Notes: a model not told the origin generated them from the sequence alone. Positions 1 through 8,192 are shown, numbered from the stretch's first letter. The stretch is DNA of 64,000 bases from Chitinophaga barathri (GCF_003807585.1 NZ_RMBX01000002.1:372001-436000), one strand, 5' to 3'. Made by a program: numbers and translations.

Positions 1-611
1 CAAAGCAGCGTTCTGCCCGCAACCGGAATCACGGTGTGGCCTGCGCTCCAGAGGTAAGTATACCAGCCCGCGCCATTCGCGTAGGCTATTACGGCGGGAG
101 GTACGCCCGTACCAACCACGCTGTTCATTCCGATTACATTAGAGCCTGCGGGGCTGGCACCCGGATTGTTGGCAGTAGCCCAATCTGCCGCCACCACTGA
201 TGCAAAGCTTTTATCGATAAAGCGGATGGAATCATTGGAAGTGATATCTCCCGTAGCAATGCCGGTAAATTTTATCTGGAAATTAGCAGGTGTTCCGGCT
301 TCGTTCACCGTAAAACGCCAGTAAAAATTACCATCCGGCGGCTGGCCCGGGCCGGAGGTGTAAGCCTGCCTGAAATTGGCCACAGTGTATAATGCGCCAC
401 TGCGGTTGATAGTGCCGGAAGTTACGTTGGGACCGGTAATGCCCACTGTGCTGCCATCGGGGATAATAACCGATACTCCTGGCAGATCTGCGGATACTTT
501 TTCATCTGTGCCGGGTGTAACAATGTCATTGTTCTTGGAACAGGAAACAAGGATCAGGGCTCCCGCCATGATCCAGGTTAAACGGGAAAGGGTTTTACTA
601 ATGGTAGTCAT
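1..611 (-). CDS. Surface lipoprotein, unknown family (partial, 3' end outside window)
   Basis: An open frame on the minus strand runs from an ATG at 611 out of the window. It begins MTTISKTLSR, followed by a hydrophobic segment and the lipobox ILVSC near residue 25, so a lipid-anchored exported protein is expected. The visible ~200 residues are rich in Gly, Thr, Val and Asn, as in beta-rich surface lipoproteins, but I recognise no domain. It is the last visible gene of the leftward run of lipoprotein genes starting at 4060, with a 68-base gap to its upstream neighbour. An internal ATG (MAGALIL) is an alternative start but leaves a poor n-region. Confidence 0.7.
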   Translation of the reverse strand, partial: MTTISKTLSRLTWIMAGALILVSCSKNNDIVTPGTDEKVSADLPGVSVIIPDGSTVGITGPNVTSGTINRSGALYTVANFRQAYTSGPGQPPDGNFYWRFTVNEAGTPANFQIKFTGIATGDITSNDSIRFIDKSFASVVAADWATANNPGASPAGSNVIGMNSVVGTGVPPAVIAYANGAGWYTYLWSAGHTVIPVAGRTLL

Positions 612-679
612 AATCAAAAAGGGTTGTTAAGAATAAATAAATACAGATACTCGATCAGGGGGCTGTTGCGATAAAATCT

Positions 680-1705
680 TTATGGAGTAACGGTGAACGA
701 TGTGCTCCCGTCTATATTGACATAATTTTTCTGCACCTTGTCCCAGCGCCAGAATCCCATGTAATCGGAAGTGCGCAAGGCGATGAAGATACCGTTTGTA
801 TCCCATCCGCCCAGCTCGTAAACGCCTGCGGGGAAAGTGGCGGGAATGCGGTAAGTGACAGTGGTGGCCGTAAAACTTTCCACCGGCAGCGAAGCCACTT
901 CTTTCTCGGACCAGTCGGCATTATAACCAAATACCCGCGCTTCCTGCATATCAATAAAACCGCTGCCCTGGAAGGTGATAGTGCCGCCCTGCTTCACCGT
1001 TACCGGCGTGGACACTTCATCCGCCACCGGCCTGGCTCCATACAATACGCCGAATATTTTATTCGCCGATGTATAGGTATGTATACCACTGGTGATACGC
1101 AGTTTGTATGCACCAACCTTCACTGCGGCCACATCTGGCACGGAAATGCGCATACTGGATTCACCGTTACCTGAGATGAAAAATTCTAATGGCAATTCGG
1201 TTGTCGTATTCTGATCGTCTATGATAAAAAACTTCGTTTTAGCGGCATCTCTTTCAAAATAACGCATTACGGTGCCGTTGTCCACCACGAGGGAGCCGCC
1301 TTTCACCGCGGAGTAAGATTGCTCCGCCACCTGGATCGGCGGCTGGTTCATTATCACTTTGAGGTAAAATTTTTTCTCGGCGCCGCTCTGCGCTTTCACC
1401 GTGAAAGCGGTACCGGTCCTGAAGTTTACGGCGGTGCCTGAAGTGGGTGTTACCGAAGCGTTTTCCGTCACGATGATCTGCGGGTTGATCTTTTCCGGCT
1501 GCGGAATATGCGAAGGCCAGTAGACCACAATGCTGTCTCCCACGATGGATGCAAGGATCGTTTCCGTGCCGGCCGCCACGCTGAAGGATTCCACGCGGTT
1601 ATAGGGAGAAGGCCCGTATTCCGTTTCTTTATTGCAGGATGCTGCGGCCCATAAAAGGAACAGGCATGCAACCGCCTGGATGAGTTTTTTATATAGCTGG
1701 TTCAT
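680..1705 (-). CDS. Exported lipoprotein with DUF5018-like and IPT/TIG-like regions
   Basis: The protein has about 341 residues when started at the ATG at 1705 (MNQLYKKLIQ), which gives a compact signal peptide ending in a lipobox-like AAASC. The longer frame to 1747 adds residues ahead of the signal and overlaps the upstream gene. Residues ~30-120 have the pattern of the DUF5018 family of Bacteroidota lipoproteins (PQIIVTENASVTPTSGT, then FTVKAQSGAEKKFYLKV). A later segment (VTVKQGGTITFQGSGF) resembles an IPT/TIG Ig-like fold. Its start lies one base after the stop of the gene at 1707-2444, so the two are likely translated together. The role is unknown; it is probably a surface accessory of the HmuY-encoding operon. 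Confidence 0.75.
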   Translation of the reverse strand: MNQLYKKLIQAVACLFLLWAAASCNKETEYGPSPYNRVESFSVAAGTETILASIVGDSIVVYWPSHIPQPEKINPQIIVTENASVTPTSGTAVNFRTGTAFTVKAQSGAEKKFYLKVIMNQPPIQVAEQSYSAVKGGSLVVDNGTVMRYFERDAAKTKFFIIDDQNTTTELPLEFFISGNGESSMRISVPDVAAVKVGAYKLRITSGIHTYTSANKIFGVLYGARPVADEVSTPVTVKQGGTITFQGSGFIDMQEARVFGYNADWSEKEVASLPVESFTATTVTYRIPATFPAGVYELGGWDTNGIFIALRTSDYMGFWRWDKVQKNYVNIDGSTSFTVTP

Positions 1706-1706
1706 G

Positions 1707-2444
1707 TTAAAGTTTGTTGATCTTGACAGGGAATTTAGTGGTGGCATTTTTTCCGTAGCTATACACCTTAATTTTATACAGTCCTGTTTTTAGCTCCTGC
1801 AGCACAGGCTCCTGCGGATCTGTAAACTTAGTGATCGACCCGATGATCAGGTGAATGTTGCCCACATTGGTGGTGGATAAACCGATGGGGGAAAGTTCCC
1901 TGCCTGTTTCATCCACCAGCACCATCTTCATCAGCTCGTTCTCCTCCATAAATCCTGATCCGGTAAGCTTGATATGGATCGCATCATAGGCCAGCCGTGT
2001 GTCTATCGTAAATTCCGCGATATCCGTTGCGGTACTCAGCTCATCCAGCACCAAATCGGGTTGCTGCACTACGATACGCAGTGTGTAAGTGCGCTTCGAT
2101 CCGTCTTTCGCGGTAACGGTATATTTGATATCGCGCCCGTTGCGGAACACGTCCAGCAGGTCTTCTATCAGCGTGCCCGACACAGGTGTAACCGTGGCGC
2201 CTTCCGGCACGGTGATCTCGGGTTCCAGCACCACCAGCTGGCGGTAGAAAGGAATGTAAATGGTAATGGAACTGTCGCGGTCATTCACCGCCCCGCTGAT
2301 GGGATCTCCCTGCACATTCACGATACTGTAAGTGATAATGCGGTTCTGCGCTTCAGGCGCCGGATCTATCGTCTCGGTTTTGGTACAGGCGGCAAAAGCG
2401 AGGATAAAAAGCGCCGCTGCAAATTGTCGTAGATATAATTGCAT
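1707..2444 (-). CDS. DUF5018-like exported lipoprotein
   Basis: This 245-residue protein has a lipoprotein signal (MQLYLRQFAA, lipobox LAFAAC near residue 20). Residues ~40-125 carry the DUF5018-type pattern: EPEITVPEGATVTPVSGT, then YTVTAKDGSKRTYTLRI. The remainder is a short beta-rich domain. It is similar in layout to the following gene (680-1705), which suggests an old duplication. It sits 14 bases downstream of the HmuY-like gene at 2459-3229 in the same leftward operon. No enzyme motif is visible. A cell-surface binding or structural role is inferred from the signal and the neighbours only. Confidence 0.75.
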   Translation of the reverse strand: MQLYLRQFAAALFILAFAACTKTETIDPAPEAQNRIITYSIVNVQGDPISGAVNDRDSSITIYIPFYRQLVVLEPEITVPEGATVTPVSGTLIEDLLDVFRNGRDIKYTVTAKDGSKRTYTLRIVVQQPDLVLDELSTATDIAEFTIDTRLAYDAIHIKLTGSGFMEENELMKMVLVDETGRELSPIGLSTTNVGNIHLIIGSITKFTDPQEPVLQELKTGLYKIKVYSYGKNATTKFPVKINKL

Positions 2445-2458
2445 GATACTGGTATGTG

Positions 2459-3229
2459 TTATTGAATGTCCAGGTTTTTGCTGCCGTCCATCTGGATGGC
2501 ATAACGGAAGGTGATAAAGCCGGGCTTGTTGTCCCGCGTGGGGTTGGCCGGGTTATCCTTGTAGATGTTCTCCATCATCAGCTTGGCGTAATGCCCTTTG
2601 TGTGTTTTGATGACCATCACGCGCGGCATGGTGTATACCACATGGCTCTTCTTCGGATCGCCGGGGAACAGCAGCCCGTAAAAGTCATAATGCCCCCAAC
2701 CGTCGAACCCGCTCTGGAAATGGTCCAAGCCAATATCACGTGTAATGAAGGGGAACTTATCTTCCTCCACGGTCTTCACGGATTCAAATGCAGTGGCAAA
2801 AAGGTTCCGGTCGATGGGCAGTTGCAGGGGTTTGTATTGCAGGGTATCATAATACTGCGCATCAAATTTCCGGTTCACCACCACGCTGATCACCGCTCTG
2901 CCAGGGCCGCCGTAACCGGGTGAGCCAAGCGCCGCGCCATTGTTCGGGTACACGCTGCTGTTATAAATGCCGTAGAATACAATGTCCCAGTTGCCCGTCT
3001 GGCGCTGCGATTCGGGGATCACTTTATTTTCTTCGAGGCTGTAGTACAAAGACACGGCATTGCCGCCGGAAGTAGCGGTGGTATCCGCCGCAAGGTTCAC
3101 CACGCGGTAAACGCCGGTTTTAACAGTGTTGCCATCGCCGCCCGGCTCTTCCGGTTTGGCAGGCGCATCGTCTTTGGAGCAGGCGGCCGCCGCGGTAAGC
3201 AACAGGCACCATAATAGTTTTCGGTACAT
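2459..3229 (-). CDS. HmuY-family heme-binding-type lipoprotein
   Basis: This 256-residue protein has a short signal peptide and the lipobox LTAAAAC. The HmuY-family pattern is clear: TGNWDIVFYGIYNS in the first half and a C-terminal block with a Tyr/Lys-rich strand and GHYAKLMMENIYKD, followed by ITFRYAIQMDG. HmuY of Porphyromonas gingivalis is a surface hemophore that passes heme to the TonB receptor HmuR. The axial heme residues of HmuY cannot be assigned with confidence here. The next upstream gene (3242-4060) is a second HmuY-like paralogue 12 bases away, and a TonB receptor lies at 5907-8045. Confidence 0.82.
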   Translation of the reverse strand: MYRKLLWCLLLTAAAACSKDDAPAKPEEPGGDGNTVKTGVYRVVNLAADTTATSGGNAVSLYYSLEENKVIPESQRQTGNWDIVFYGIYNSSVYPNNGAALGSPGYGGPGRAVISVVVNRKFDAQYYDTLQYKPLQLPIDRNLFATAFESVKTVEEDKFPFITRDIGLDHFQSGFDGWGHYDFYGLLFPGDPKKSHVVYTMPRVMVIKTHKGHYAKLMMENIYKDNPANPTRDNKPGFITFRYAIQMDGSKNLDIQ

Positions 3230-3241
3230 GAGATCTGTTTG

Positions 3242-4060
3242 TTAGTTGGTTTTGAGATTACGGCTGCCGTCTTCCTGTACAAAAAACTTAAATGACAGGT
3301 AAGGCGCGGGCCAGAAAAGATCCGTCACTACGGGGGGATTACCTTTGTAGATATTGAGCAGCGCCAGCTTGGCGAATTTCCCGGTGGCTGTTTTAAGGAT
3401 AAACGTGCGGTTTTTTACCGGTACGCAGATGTGGTTGTTGAGCGAATAAAAGTACCAGCCATAGCCGTTCCCGTTATCCCATCCCACGCCCGGCACGCCG
3501 TTCGTGGTAAAGGATTCGTCAGCAGGGGCTTCGTTCACCTGGTCATAAGGTTTCTCCATGATGATCATCCTGCCTGTGCCGGGGCCGCCAAAACCGGGCG
3601 TTCCAGCAATGGTCCCGTTGTTGATCACCACATAGGAATTGTATTCACGGGTAAAAGCGATATCCCAGTCGGTGTTTTTCAGGTATTGCAGGGAGTCGTC
3701 TTTTGTTTTGATGAAACGGGTACGGCCGGTGGAGAATTGATATAAAAGGGAATGGAAAGGGCGTTTCTCCCGTCCGTCCACACCATCGCCCATGGAAGCG
3801 CCGGTATCGCCTTCCAGGTCTTTTACCGTTGTGCTGAACGTGTCGGTAGTGGGAGCAGCGTCTTTGTCTTTGCTGCAGGCGGTGAAGAAGATAAGCAGTA
3901 CCCATAATATGCCAGGAAACTTTATGGAACCTCGCTGTTCGTTCCCAAAGGCTTTGTATTCTTTTACGCCCGGTTTTATCCGTTCGATTTGTCTTTTCAA
4001 TGGTTGGATGGAACCTCGCTGTTCCTCATGGGCTGTAAATTCTATTACGCTCGGTTTCAT
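3242..4060 (-). CDS. HmuY-family lipoprotein with a repeat-derived N-terminal extension
   Basis: The mature part matches the HmuY family: NTDWDIAFTREYNSYVV, the GTPGFGGPGTGR loop, then GKFAKLALLNIYKG and LSFKFFVQEDGS. The lipobox is IFFTAC. The signal peptide has no ATG/GTG/TTG at its expected start: the codon before KFPGILWVLL is ATA. The frame stays open through two copies of a ~53-bp repeat, and the first in-frame ATG is at 4060, inside the distal copy. A start there gives a ~50-residue charged n-region, unusual for a lipoprotein. The -7-like box at 4081-4088 lies just upstream and favours this start. It is the first gene of the leftward lipoprotein operon. Confidence 0.75.
   Translation of the reverse strand: MKPSVIEFTAHEEQRGSIQPLKRQIERIKPGVKEYKAFGNEQRGSIKFPGILWVLLIFFTACSKDKDAAPTTDTFSTTVKDLEGDTGASMGDGVDGREKRPFHSLLYQFSTGRTRFIKTKDDSLQYLKNTDWDIAFTREYNSYVVINNGTIAGTPGFGGPGTGRMIIMEKPYDQVNEAPADESFTTNGVPGVGWDNGNGYGWYFYSLNNHICVPVKNRTFILKTATGKFAKLALLNIYKGNPPVVTDLFWPAPYLSFKFFVQEDGSRNLKTN
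3924..3979 (-). repeat. Gene-start repeat, copy B
   Basis: This 56-bp sequence is a near copy of 4008-4060 (81-bp period, 27 codons). On the minus strand it begins ATAAAACCGGGCGTAA and ends AACAGCGAGGTTCCAT. It encodes IKPGVKEYKAFGNEQRGSI in frame with the HmuY-like gene. Its first codon ATA takes the place where the related copies have ATG. GGAAC and GTTCC arms form a small hairpin near its end. Confidence 0.75.
4008..4060 (-). repeat. Gene-start repeat, copy A
   Basis: This 53-bp sequence runs on the minus strand from ATGAAACCGAGCGTAATA to CAGCGAGGTTCCAT and encodes MKPSVIEFTAHEEQRGSI. It supplies the only ordinary start codon for the HmuY-like gene. The ends are shared with a third copy at 50047-50098 in front of the PBP1A gene. 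Confidence 0.75.
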
Positions 4061-4080
4061 ATCGGCTTGGTTTGATGCTG

Positions 4081-4088
4081 CAAAGTTG
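4081..4088 (-). promoter_or_regulatory. Possible Bacteroidota -7 box of the HmuY operon
   Basis: On the minus strand CAACTTTG differs from TAnnTTTG at one base. It lies 20 bases upstream of the ATG at 4060. No clear TTG is seen at the -33 spacing. Confidence 0.4.
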
Positions 4089-4203
4089 CAGACAGCCGAT
4101 GACCACTTCCGGAAAAAGAGCAACCCCTGCGGGAATTAAACGATAATTCCGTTTTGGGTAAGTGAATTTCCGGAATAGGCTCCTGACCAAGGCATGACAA
4201 TTG

Positions 4204-4211
4204 TACTTTTG
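4204..4211 (+). promoter_or_regulatory. Bacteroidota -7 box for the heme monooxygenase gene
   Basis: TACTTTTG matches TAnnTTTG exactly and lies 23 bases upstream of the ATG at 4235. There is no TTG at the expected -33 distance, so strength may depend on an activator. Confidence 0.5.
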
Positions 4212-4234
4212 TTTTACAATAAAATTACAATACT

Positions 4235-4564
4235 ATGAACAAGCACTTTGTGGCCATTAACTACATTCAATGCAACGCGGATTTCAGAGAGCGGTTTGAA
4301 CAGCTGTTCGCCACGCGTGCGCATGCCATTGATACGATGCCCGGATTTGTCAATATGCACGTTCTCCGCCCTGAAAAAGACGGGGAAGCATACCTGATCG
4401 TAAGTTATTGGGAAACAGAACAGGCTTTTAAGGACTGGATGAAATCGGAAGCATTCACCGCGGGCCACCGGCGCGGCTTCGAAGAGCTGGCCAAAGCCAA
4501 AGCGGAAGGACGCCCCGCTCCCATGAGCAGCGACTTCAAAATTTACCAGGTAATCAGCGAATAA
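4235..4564 (+). CDS. Antibiotic-biosynthesis-monooxygenase-fold protein, HmoA-like heme-degrading monooxygenase
   Basis: This 109-residue protein has the single ABM ferredoxin-like fold: MPGFVNMHVLRPEKDGE, then YLIVSYWETEQAFKDWMKS and EAFTAGHRRG. The WxxxxAFxxWxxSxxFxxxH pattern is that of HmoA/HmoB/IsdG-type heme monooxygenases, with the His (AGH, about residue 81) as the probable heme ligand. Such enzymes open cytosolic heme and release iron. Being flanked by HmuY paralogues and a TonB receptor fits heme use well. The stop codon overlaps the start of the next ORF by one base (TAATG). Another ABM function cannot be excluded. Confidence 0.78.
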   Translation: MNKHFVAINYIQCNADFRERFEQLFATRAHAIDTMPGFVNMHVLRPEKDGEAYLIVSYWETEQAFKDWMKSEAFTAGHRRGFEELAKAKAEGRPAPMSSDFKIYQVISE

Positions 4565-4686
4565 TGAAAGAAACGCTCAAACCCAGGATTATCAAGTGGC
4601 TCAAGAGGCTTGGCTTCTGGGGATTTATCTTTTTCCTCGTCAAGGGGCTCGTATGGCTGGCCGTTATTTACTGGCTGGCCAAATAG
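4564..4686 (+). CDS. Small single-pass membrane protein (40 aa)
   Basis: The ORF starts MKETLKPRIIKWLKRLGFWG and continues with a hydrophobic helix (FIFFLVKGLVWLAVIYWLAK). The positively charged N-terminus predicts N-in topology. The ATG shares its A with the stop of the monooxygenase gene, indicating translational coupling. It ends 20 bases before the terminator hairpin at 4706-4725, so it appears to be a real second gene of the unit. Function is unknown; a membrane partner for heme handling is only a guess. Confidence 0.6.
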   Translation: MKETLKPRIIKWLKRLGFWGFIFFLVKGLVWLAVIYWLAK

Positions 4687-4705
4687 ATAACCTATGCCCA
4701 AAACG

Positions 4706-4735
4706 GTAAAGCGGACGCGCTTTACTGTTTTTATT
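4706..4735. terminator. Convergent-gene terminator hairpin
   Basis: GTAAAGCG (4706-4713) pairs with CGCTTTAC (4718-4725) around GACG, followed by TGTTTTTATT. It lies between the rightward monooxygenase unit and the leftward AraC gene and could serve both. Confidence 0.7.
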
Positions 4736-4743
4736 GATCTCCC

Positions 4744-5721
4744 CTACTGCTTCATCTTCCCCGGCGAAAACCCGAAATGTTTTTTGAATGCCCGCGTGAA
4801 ATGCGCGGTATGTTTATACCCCGTCAGGTAAGCCACTTCGCTCACCTGTTTACCCTGGGCCAGCAGTTCCCTCGCATGCGCCATCTTGATCCCCTGAAGG
4901 TACCCGTAAACAGTAGTGCCGAACACCTGCTTGAAATGATTCTTCAGGTATGCGTCATTTGTGCCCACCTGGTGCGCCAGGTCAATGAGCGTACAGGGGC
5001 TGTTGATATTCTGAACAATGATGTCCCGGGCGAGGTGCATCCTGTCTACGTCTTCTTTTTTTAAACTGCGGTGCTGCGCCGCGCCTTTTTTGATCCCGGC
5101 GATCTTTTCGTACTGCGACAGCTGTATAGCCAGCAGCTCAATCGTTTTTGCCTTGAGGAACAGTTGTTTATAACGCCCTTCCAGCGGGCAGTTCAGCATA
5201 TCGTACAGGATGGTGCTGATGGTGGTTTGCAGCGGAAAGTTCACTTCGCTCATCGCCATCGGCGCATTCCCCGCAATACTTTGTGTGAAGATGGAAAACA
5301 GCGGGTGCTCCGGCGGCATGAAGTTCATCACCAGCTCCGGGCTGATGCCCAGCTCAAAGATCTCCAGCTGCTCCCCTCCCTGCCAGTGCAGGTGTATTTC
5401 CTCTTTCGGGAAAAACAGGTAATTATATTGGTGTTTTTCAAAAGAAGCAAGGGTTTGCAGGCTCTGGGCGGAATATCGTTTGCTTCCGCTCATGGTATAA
5501 CTCATCTGGATAAACGGCTCCATGTTACGGAACACGATCTCCCCTTCCTGGCTGGAACGGAGATTATAATACCCGAAGTTGATGCCATCAGGACTCAGCA
5601 TTTCAAAAACGGAACCCGAATGACCGTTTTCAGACAGCAAGCGCCGCCTTTCCCGGAAATCTCCCGACCCTTTGATATCAAAGTTGCAGGACCTGACGGT
5701 ATGTTGAGTATCTGTTTGCAA
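4744..5721 (-). CDS. AraC-family transcriptional regulator
   Basis: The protein has 325 residues. The C-terminal ~100 residues form the double helix-turn-helix of AraC/XylS: TLIDLAHQVGTNDAYLKNHF, then VSEVAYLTGYKHTAHFTRAF and the ending FGFSPGKMKQ. The N-terminal ~200 residues are an effector/dimerisation region like those of PchR-type siderophore regulators. It is divergent from the TonB receptor gene at 5907 and convergent with the heme monooxygenase unit. PchR-like regulators often control adjacent iron-uptake receptors, so control of this locus is a reasonable inference. Effector unknown. Confidence 0.85.
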   Translation of the reverse strand: MQTDTQHTVRSCNFDIKGSGDFRERRRLLSENGHSGSVFEMLSPDGINFGYYNLRSSQEGEIVFRNMEPFIQMSYTMSGSKRYSAQSLQTLASFEKHQYNYLFFPKEEIHLHWQGGEQLEIFELGISPELVMNFMPPEHPLFSIFTQSIAGNAPMAMSEVNFPLQTTISTILYDMLNCPLEGRYKQLFLKAKTIELLAIQLSQYEKIAGIKKGAAQHRSLKKEDVDRMHLARDIIVQNINSPCTLIDLAHQVGTNDAYLKNHFKQVFGTTVYGYLQGIKMAHARELLAQGKQVSEVAYLTGYKHTAHFTRAFKKHFGFSPGKMKQ

Positions 5722-5906
5722 TTACTGGTATGGAATAAAGGGCAATATTAACGGTTACAACCTGCATTACCGGGCGCCGGGGGTAAAAATTCCGGATATG
5801 GTAAATTAAATTCCTTTCATGATCAACGCCATGGGAGCCGTTGTTCCTTCCCGGGTAAATATTTTTCCGCTGCTGGCCGGCGTATTGGCGCAATTTTGCG
5901 GCAATC

Positions 5907-8045
5907 ATGAGAACTTCCATTTGCTGCTGCCTCTTCCTTTTACCTGTACTGACCGTCAAGGCCCAATCTCCCCGGCCGGACACCGGCACCCGGCAACGTA
6001 CGCTCACTACCGTAGATGTGGTGCATTCCGTATTAAAAAAGGAAGATGACCTGATCGACATCAAACGGTCCCCCGCCCCCACGCTGGTCATCTCCCGCAA
6101 AAGCATCCAGCTGATGGGCAGCAGGCGGCTGGACGAAGTGCTGCGCGAACAGACAGGCATGGTAATGGTAAGCGACCTCGGCTCCGGCAACCGCAGCCTC
6201 GGCCTGCAAATGCAGGGCTTCAGCTCGGAATATATCCTCATCCTGCTGGACGGGCAGCCAATGACAGGCAGGCTCTCCGGCAACTTCGACCTGTCCCGCA
6301 TCGGCGTGTCGGACATTGAGCGGATCGAGATCATCAAAGGCGCCACCAGCAGTCTGTACGGCAGCGACGCATTGGGCGGCGTCGTGAATATCATCACCCG
6401 TCAACAGGTATCCCGGGCGCAGGGCCATGCCGCTGTGCGCTACGGCACTTACAATACCCTGGACGCTTCGCTGAACGGCGAAACGCCTTTCCGCAAACAG
6501 AACGGCTTCGCACACCTTTCCGCCAATTATTACCGCACGGACGGGTTTAATGTAAATACCGAATATCTCCGGGACGGGAAGACTTCTCCGCCATACCACA
6601 GCATTACCTTACAGGGCCGCGCGCGCCGGAACTTTTCCGCCAATACCAGCCTGCAGGCCAGCGCGAGATATGCCTCCAGGAAAAGTGACATGCTCCGCTC
6701 CTACGGGGTGCAGCCATTCAACGACCTGCTGGATGAGCGCGACCTCAATACCGCCCTCACGTTGAACCACAGCAATAACAATGGTTGGCGTTTGCTGGGC
6801 AGGTATTATTTCACCAATTATCAAACGGACCAGGAAGTTATCCTCAAAGAAAATGGCCGCCAGCTCCAGGAAAACAAATTCTCCCAGCAAAATCACCGGC
6901 TTGAATTGCAGGCCGGGAAAAATTACAACCTGTTGTCGCTGATCGGCGGCGCGGGCGGGGAATTCCAGCAGTACCGGCAAAACGGCGATGGCCTGAGCAA
7001 CGATATGATGAACTATTTCGCTTACGCACAGGCACAATACCAGCCTGCCACCGCCCTTCAGCTAACGGCGGGCCTGCGTTACGACGGCAATACGGACTAC
7101 GGCGGCAAACTGAACTTCAGTGCGGGCGCCGGTTACCGCCCCGCGAAATGGCTGAAGCTGAATGCTTCCTTCGGCAATGGTTTTAAAGCGCCCACCTATG
7201 CGCAGATGTACCAGGTGTTCACCAATATCACGCAGGGTTATACCGTCATCGGCGCGAACATCTTCCACGAAAAAGCAAAGGAGCTCAAAGACGCGGGCAC
7301 TGTAAAACAGGTATGGAGCAACGCGCAAAACATCCGCGACCTGGCGCCCGAAACGTCTACGTCTTTTAATCTCGGGTTCACCCTGAACATTACGGAAGAA
7401 GCTGAATTAACTGTCAATGGTTTTTATCACAACATCCGCAACCTGATTAATACGGAACAGTTTGGCATCATGAACAACGGGCAGCAATTGTTCTCTTACA
7501 TCAATATCAATAAAGTATTCAACCGCGGGCTTGAAACAAGCATCCGGTACAGCCCGCTGAAAGGCCTGCTGTTCACCGCGGGTTACCAGTTGCTGGATGT
7601 ACGCAGCAGCGATGTGCTCGATTCCATCCGCAACCATGCCGGCGCTTACGCAAACGTACGTACGCCGGAAGGCATCCGTCCGGCCGGTGCCAATGATTAT
7701 TTCGGCCTGCCCAACCGTAGCCGCCATTCCGGCAACGCACAGATCTATTACGAATATCAGCCCTGGGGCCTTGGCGCATCCTTCCGCGCAAGCTACCGCA
7801 GCAAATACGGTTTCCTGGATGTAGATAATAACGGTTATATCGATCAGTATGATGTGTTCGTGGAAGGTTACACACTGCTCTATGCGTCCATTCAAAAATC
7901 GCTCTTCGACAAGCGGCTTACACTCCGGTTTTCCGTGGACAATCTCGCCAACTTCACCAATTACCTCATGCCCTCACAACCCGGGCGTGTACTGATGGCG
8001 GGCGTTGAATGGCATTTGAGGAAACGGACAACAACACCCCGTTGA
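5907..8045 (+). CDS. TonB-dependent outer-membrane receptor, probably heme or hemoprotein (HmuR-like)
   Basis: The protein has 712 residues, with a signal peptide at 1-20 (ends VKAQ). The plug domain spans about 45-165: RRLDEVLREQTGMVMVSD, YILILLDGQPM, then IERIEIIKGATSSLYGSDA and GGVVNIIT. The rest is a 22-strand-type barrel that includes the GFKAPTYAQMYQVF motif typical of cobalamin/heme receptors. There is no SusC-type N-terminal carboxypeptidase-like domain and no SusD partner, which separates it from glycan receptors. The substrate is inferred from the HmuY paralogues and the heme monooxygenase nearby. The last gene before the tRNA; a separate transcript is likely. Confidence 0.85.
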   Translation: MRTSICCCLFLLPVLTVKAQSPRPDTGTRQRTLTTVDVVHSVLKKEDDLIDIKRSPAPTLVISRKSIQLMGSRRLDEVLREQTGMVMVSDLGSGNRSLGLQMQGFSSEYILILLDGQPMTGRLSGNFDLSRIGVSDIERIEIIKGATSSLYGSDALGGVVNIITRQQVSRAQGHAAVRYGTYNTLDASLNGETPFRKQNGFAHLSANYYRTDGFNVNTEYLRDGKTSPPYHSITLQGRARRNFSANTSLQASARYASRKSDMLRSYGVQPFNDLLDERDLNTALTLNHSNNNGWRLLGRYYFTNYQTDQEVILKENGRQLQENKFSQQNHRLELQAGKNYNLLSLIGGAGGEFQQYRQNGDGLSNDMMNYFAYAQAQYQPATALQLTAGLRYDGNTDYGGKLNFSAGAGYRPAKWLKLNASFGNGFKAPTYAQMYQVFTNITQGYTVIGANIFHEKAKELKDAGTVKQVWSNAQNIRDLAPETSTSFNLGFTLNITEEAELTVNGFYHNIRNLINTEQFGIMNNGQQLFSYININKVFNRGLETSIRYSPLKGLLFTAGYQLLDVRSSDVLDSIRNHAGAYANVRTPEGIRPAGANDYFGLPNRSRHSGNAQIYYEYQPWGLGASFRASYRSKYGFLDVDNNGYIDQYDVFVEGYTLLYASIQKSLFDKRLTLRFSVDNLANFTNYLMPSQPGRVLMAGVEWHLRKRTTTPR

Positions 8046-8065
8046 AAAAATTTTCGCCCGGTTGA

Positions 8066-8095
8066 TTGGTTTTGAAATATTTGTCTATATATTTG
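8066..8095 (+). promoter_or_regulatory. Consensus Bacteroidota promoter of tRNA-Val
   Basis: TTG (8066-8068), 19 bases, then TATATTTG (8088-8095), a full match to TTG-N19-TAnnTTTG. Transcription would begin near 8102, 14 bases before the tRNA. Confidence 0.75.
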
Positions 8096-8115
8096 CACCC
8101 TCTTACAGCGACAAA

Positions 8116-8190
8116 GGGAGCTTAGCTCAGCTGGTTCAGAGCATCTGCCTTACAAGCAGAGGGTCGACGGTTCGAATCCGCCAGCTCCCA
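8116..8190 (+). tRNA. tRNA-Val (anticodon TAC)
   Basis: The 7-bp acceptor stem pairs GGGAGCT (8116-8122) with AGCTCCC (8183-8189), and A8190 is the discriminator. The anticodon stem TCTGC/GCAGA encloses CTTACAA with anticodon TAC at 8151-8153. The T-loop TTCGAAT is present. CCA is not encoded. Confidence 0.95.
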
Positions 8191-8192
8191 CA

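Noticed and set aside
5819..6049. Short rightward frame ahead of the TonB receptor
   Set aside because: It overlaps the receptor's signal peptide in another frame and has no protein features.
5907..8045. Calling the receptor SusC-like
   Set aside because: There is no N-terminal carboxypeptidase-like domain and no adjacent SusD gene.
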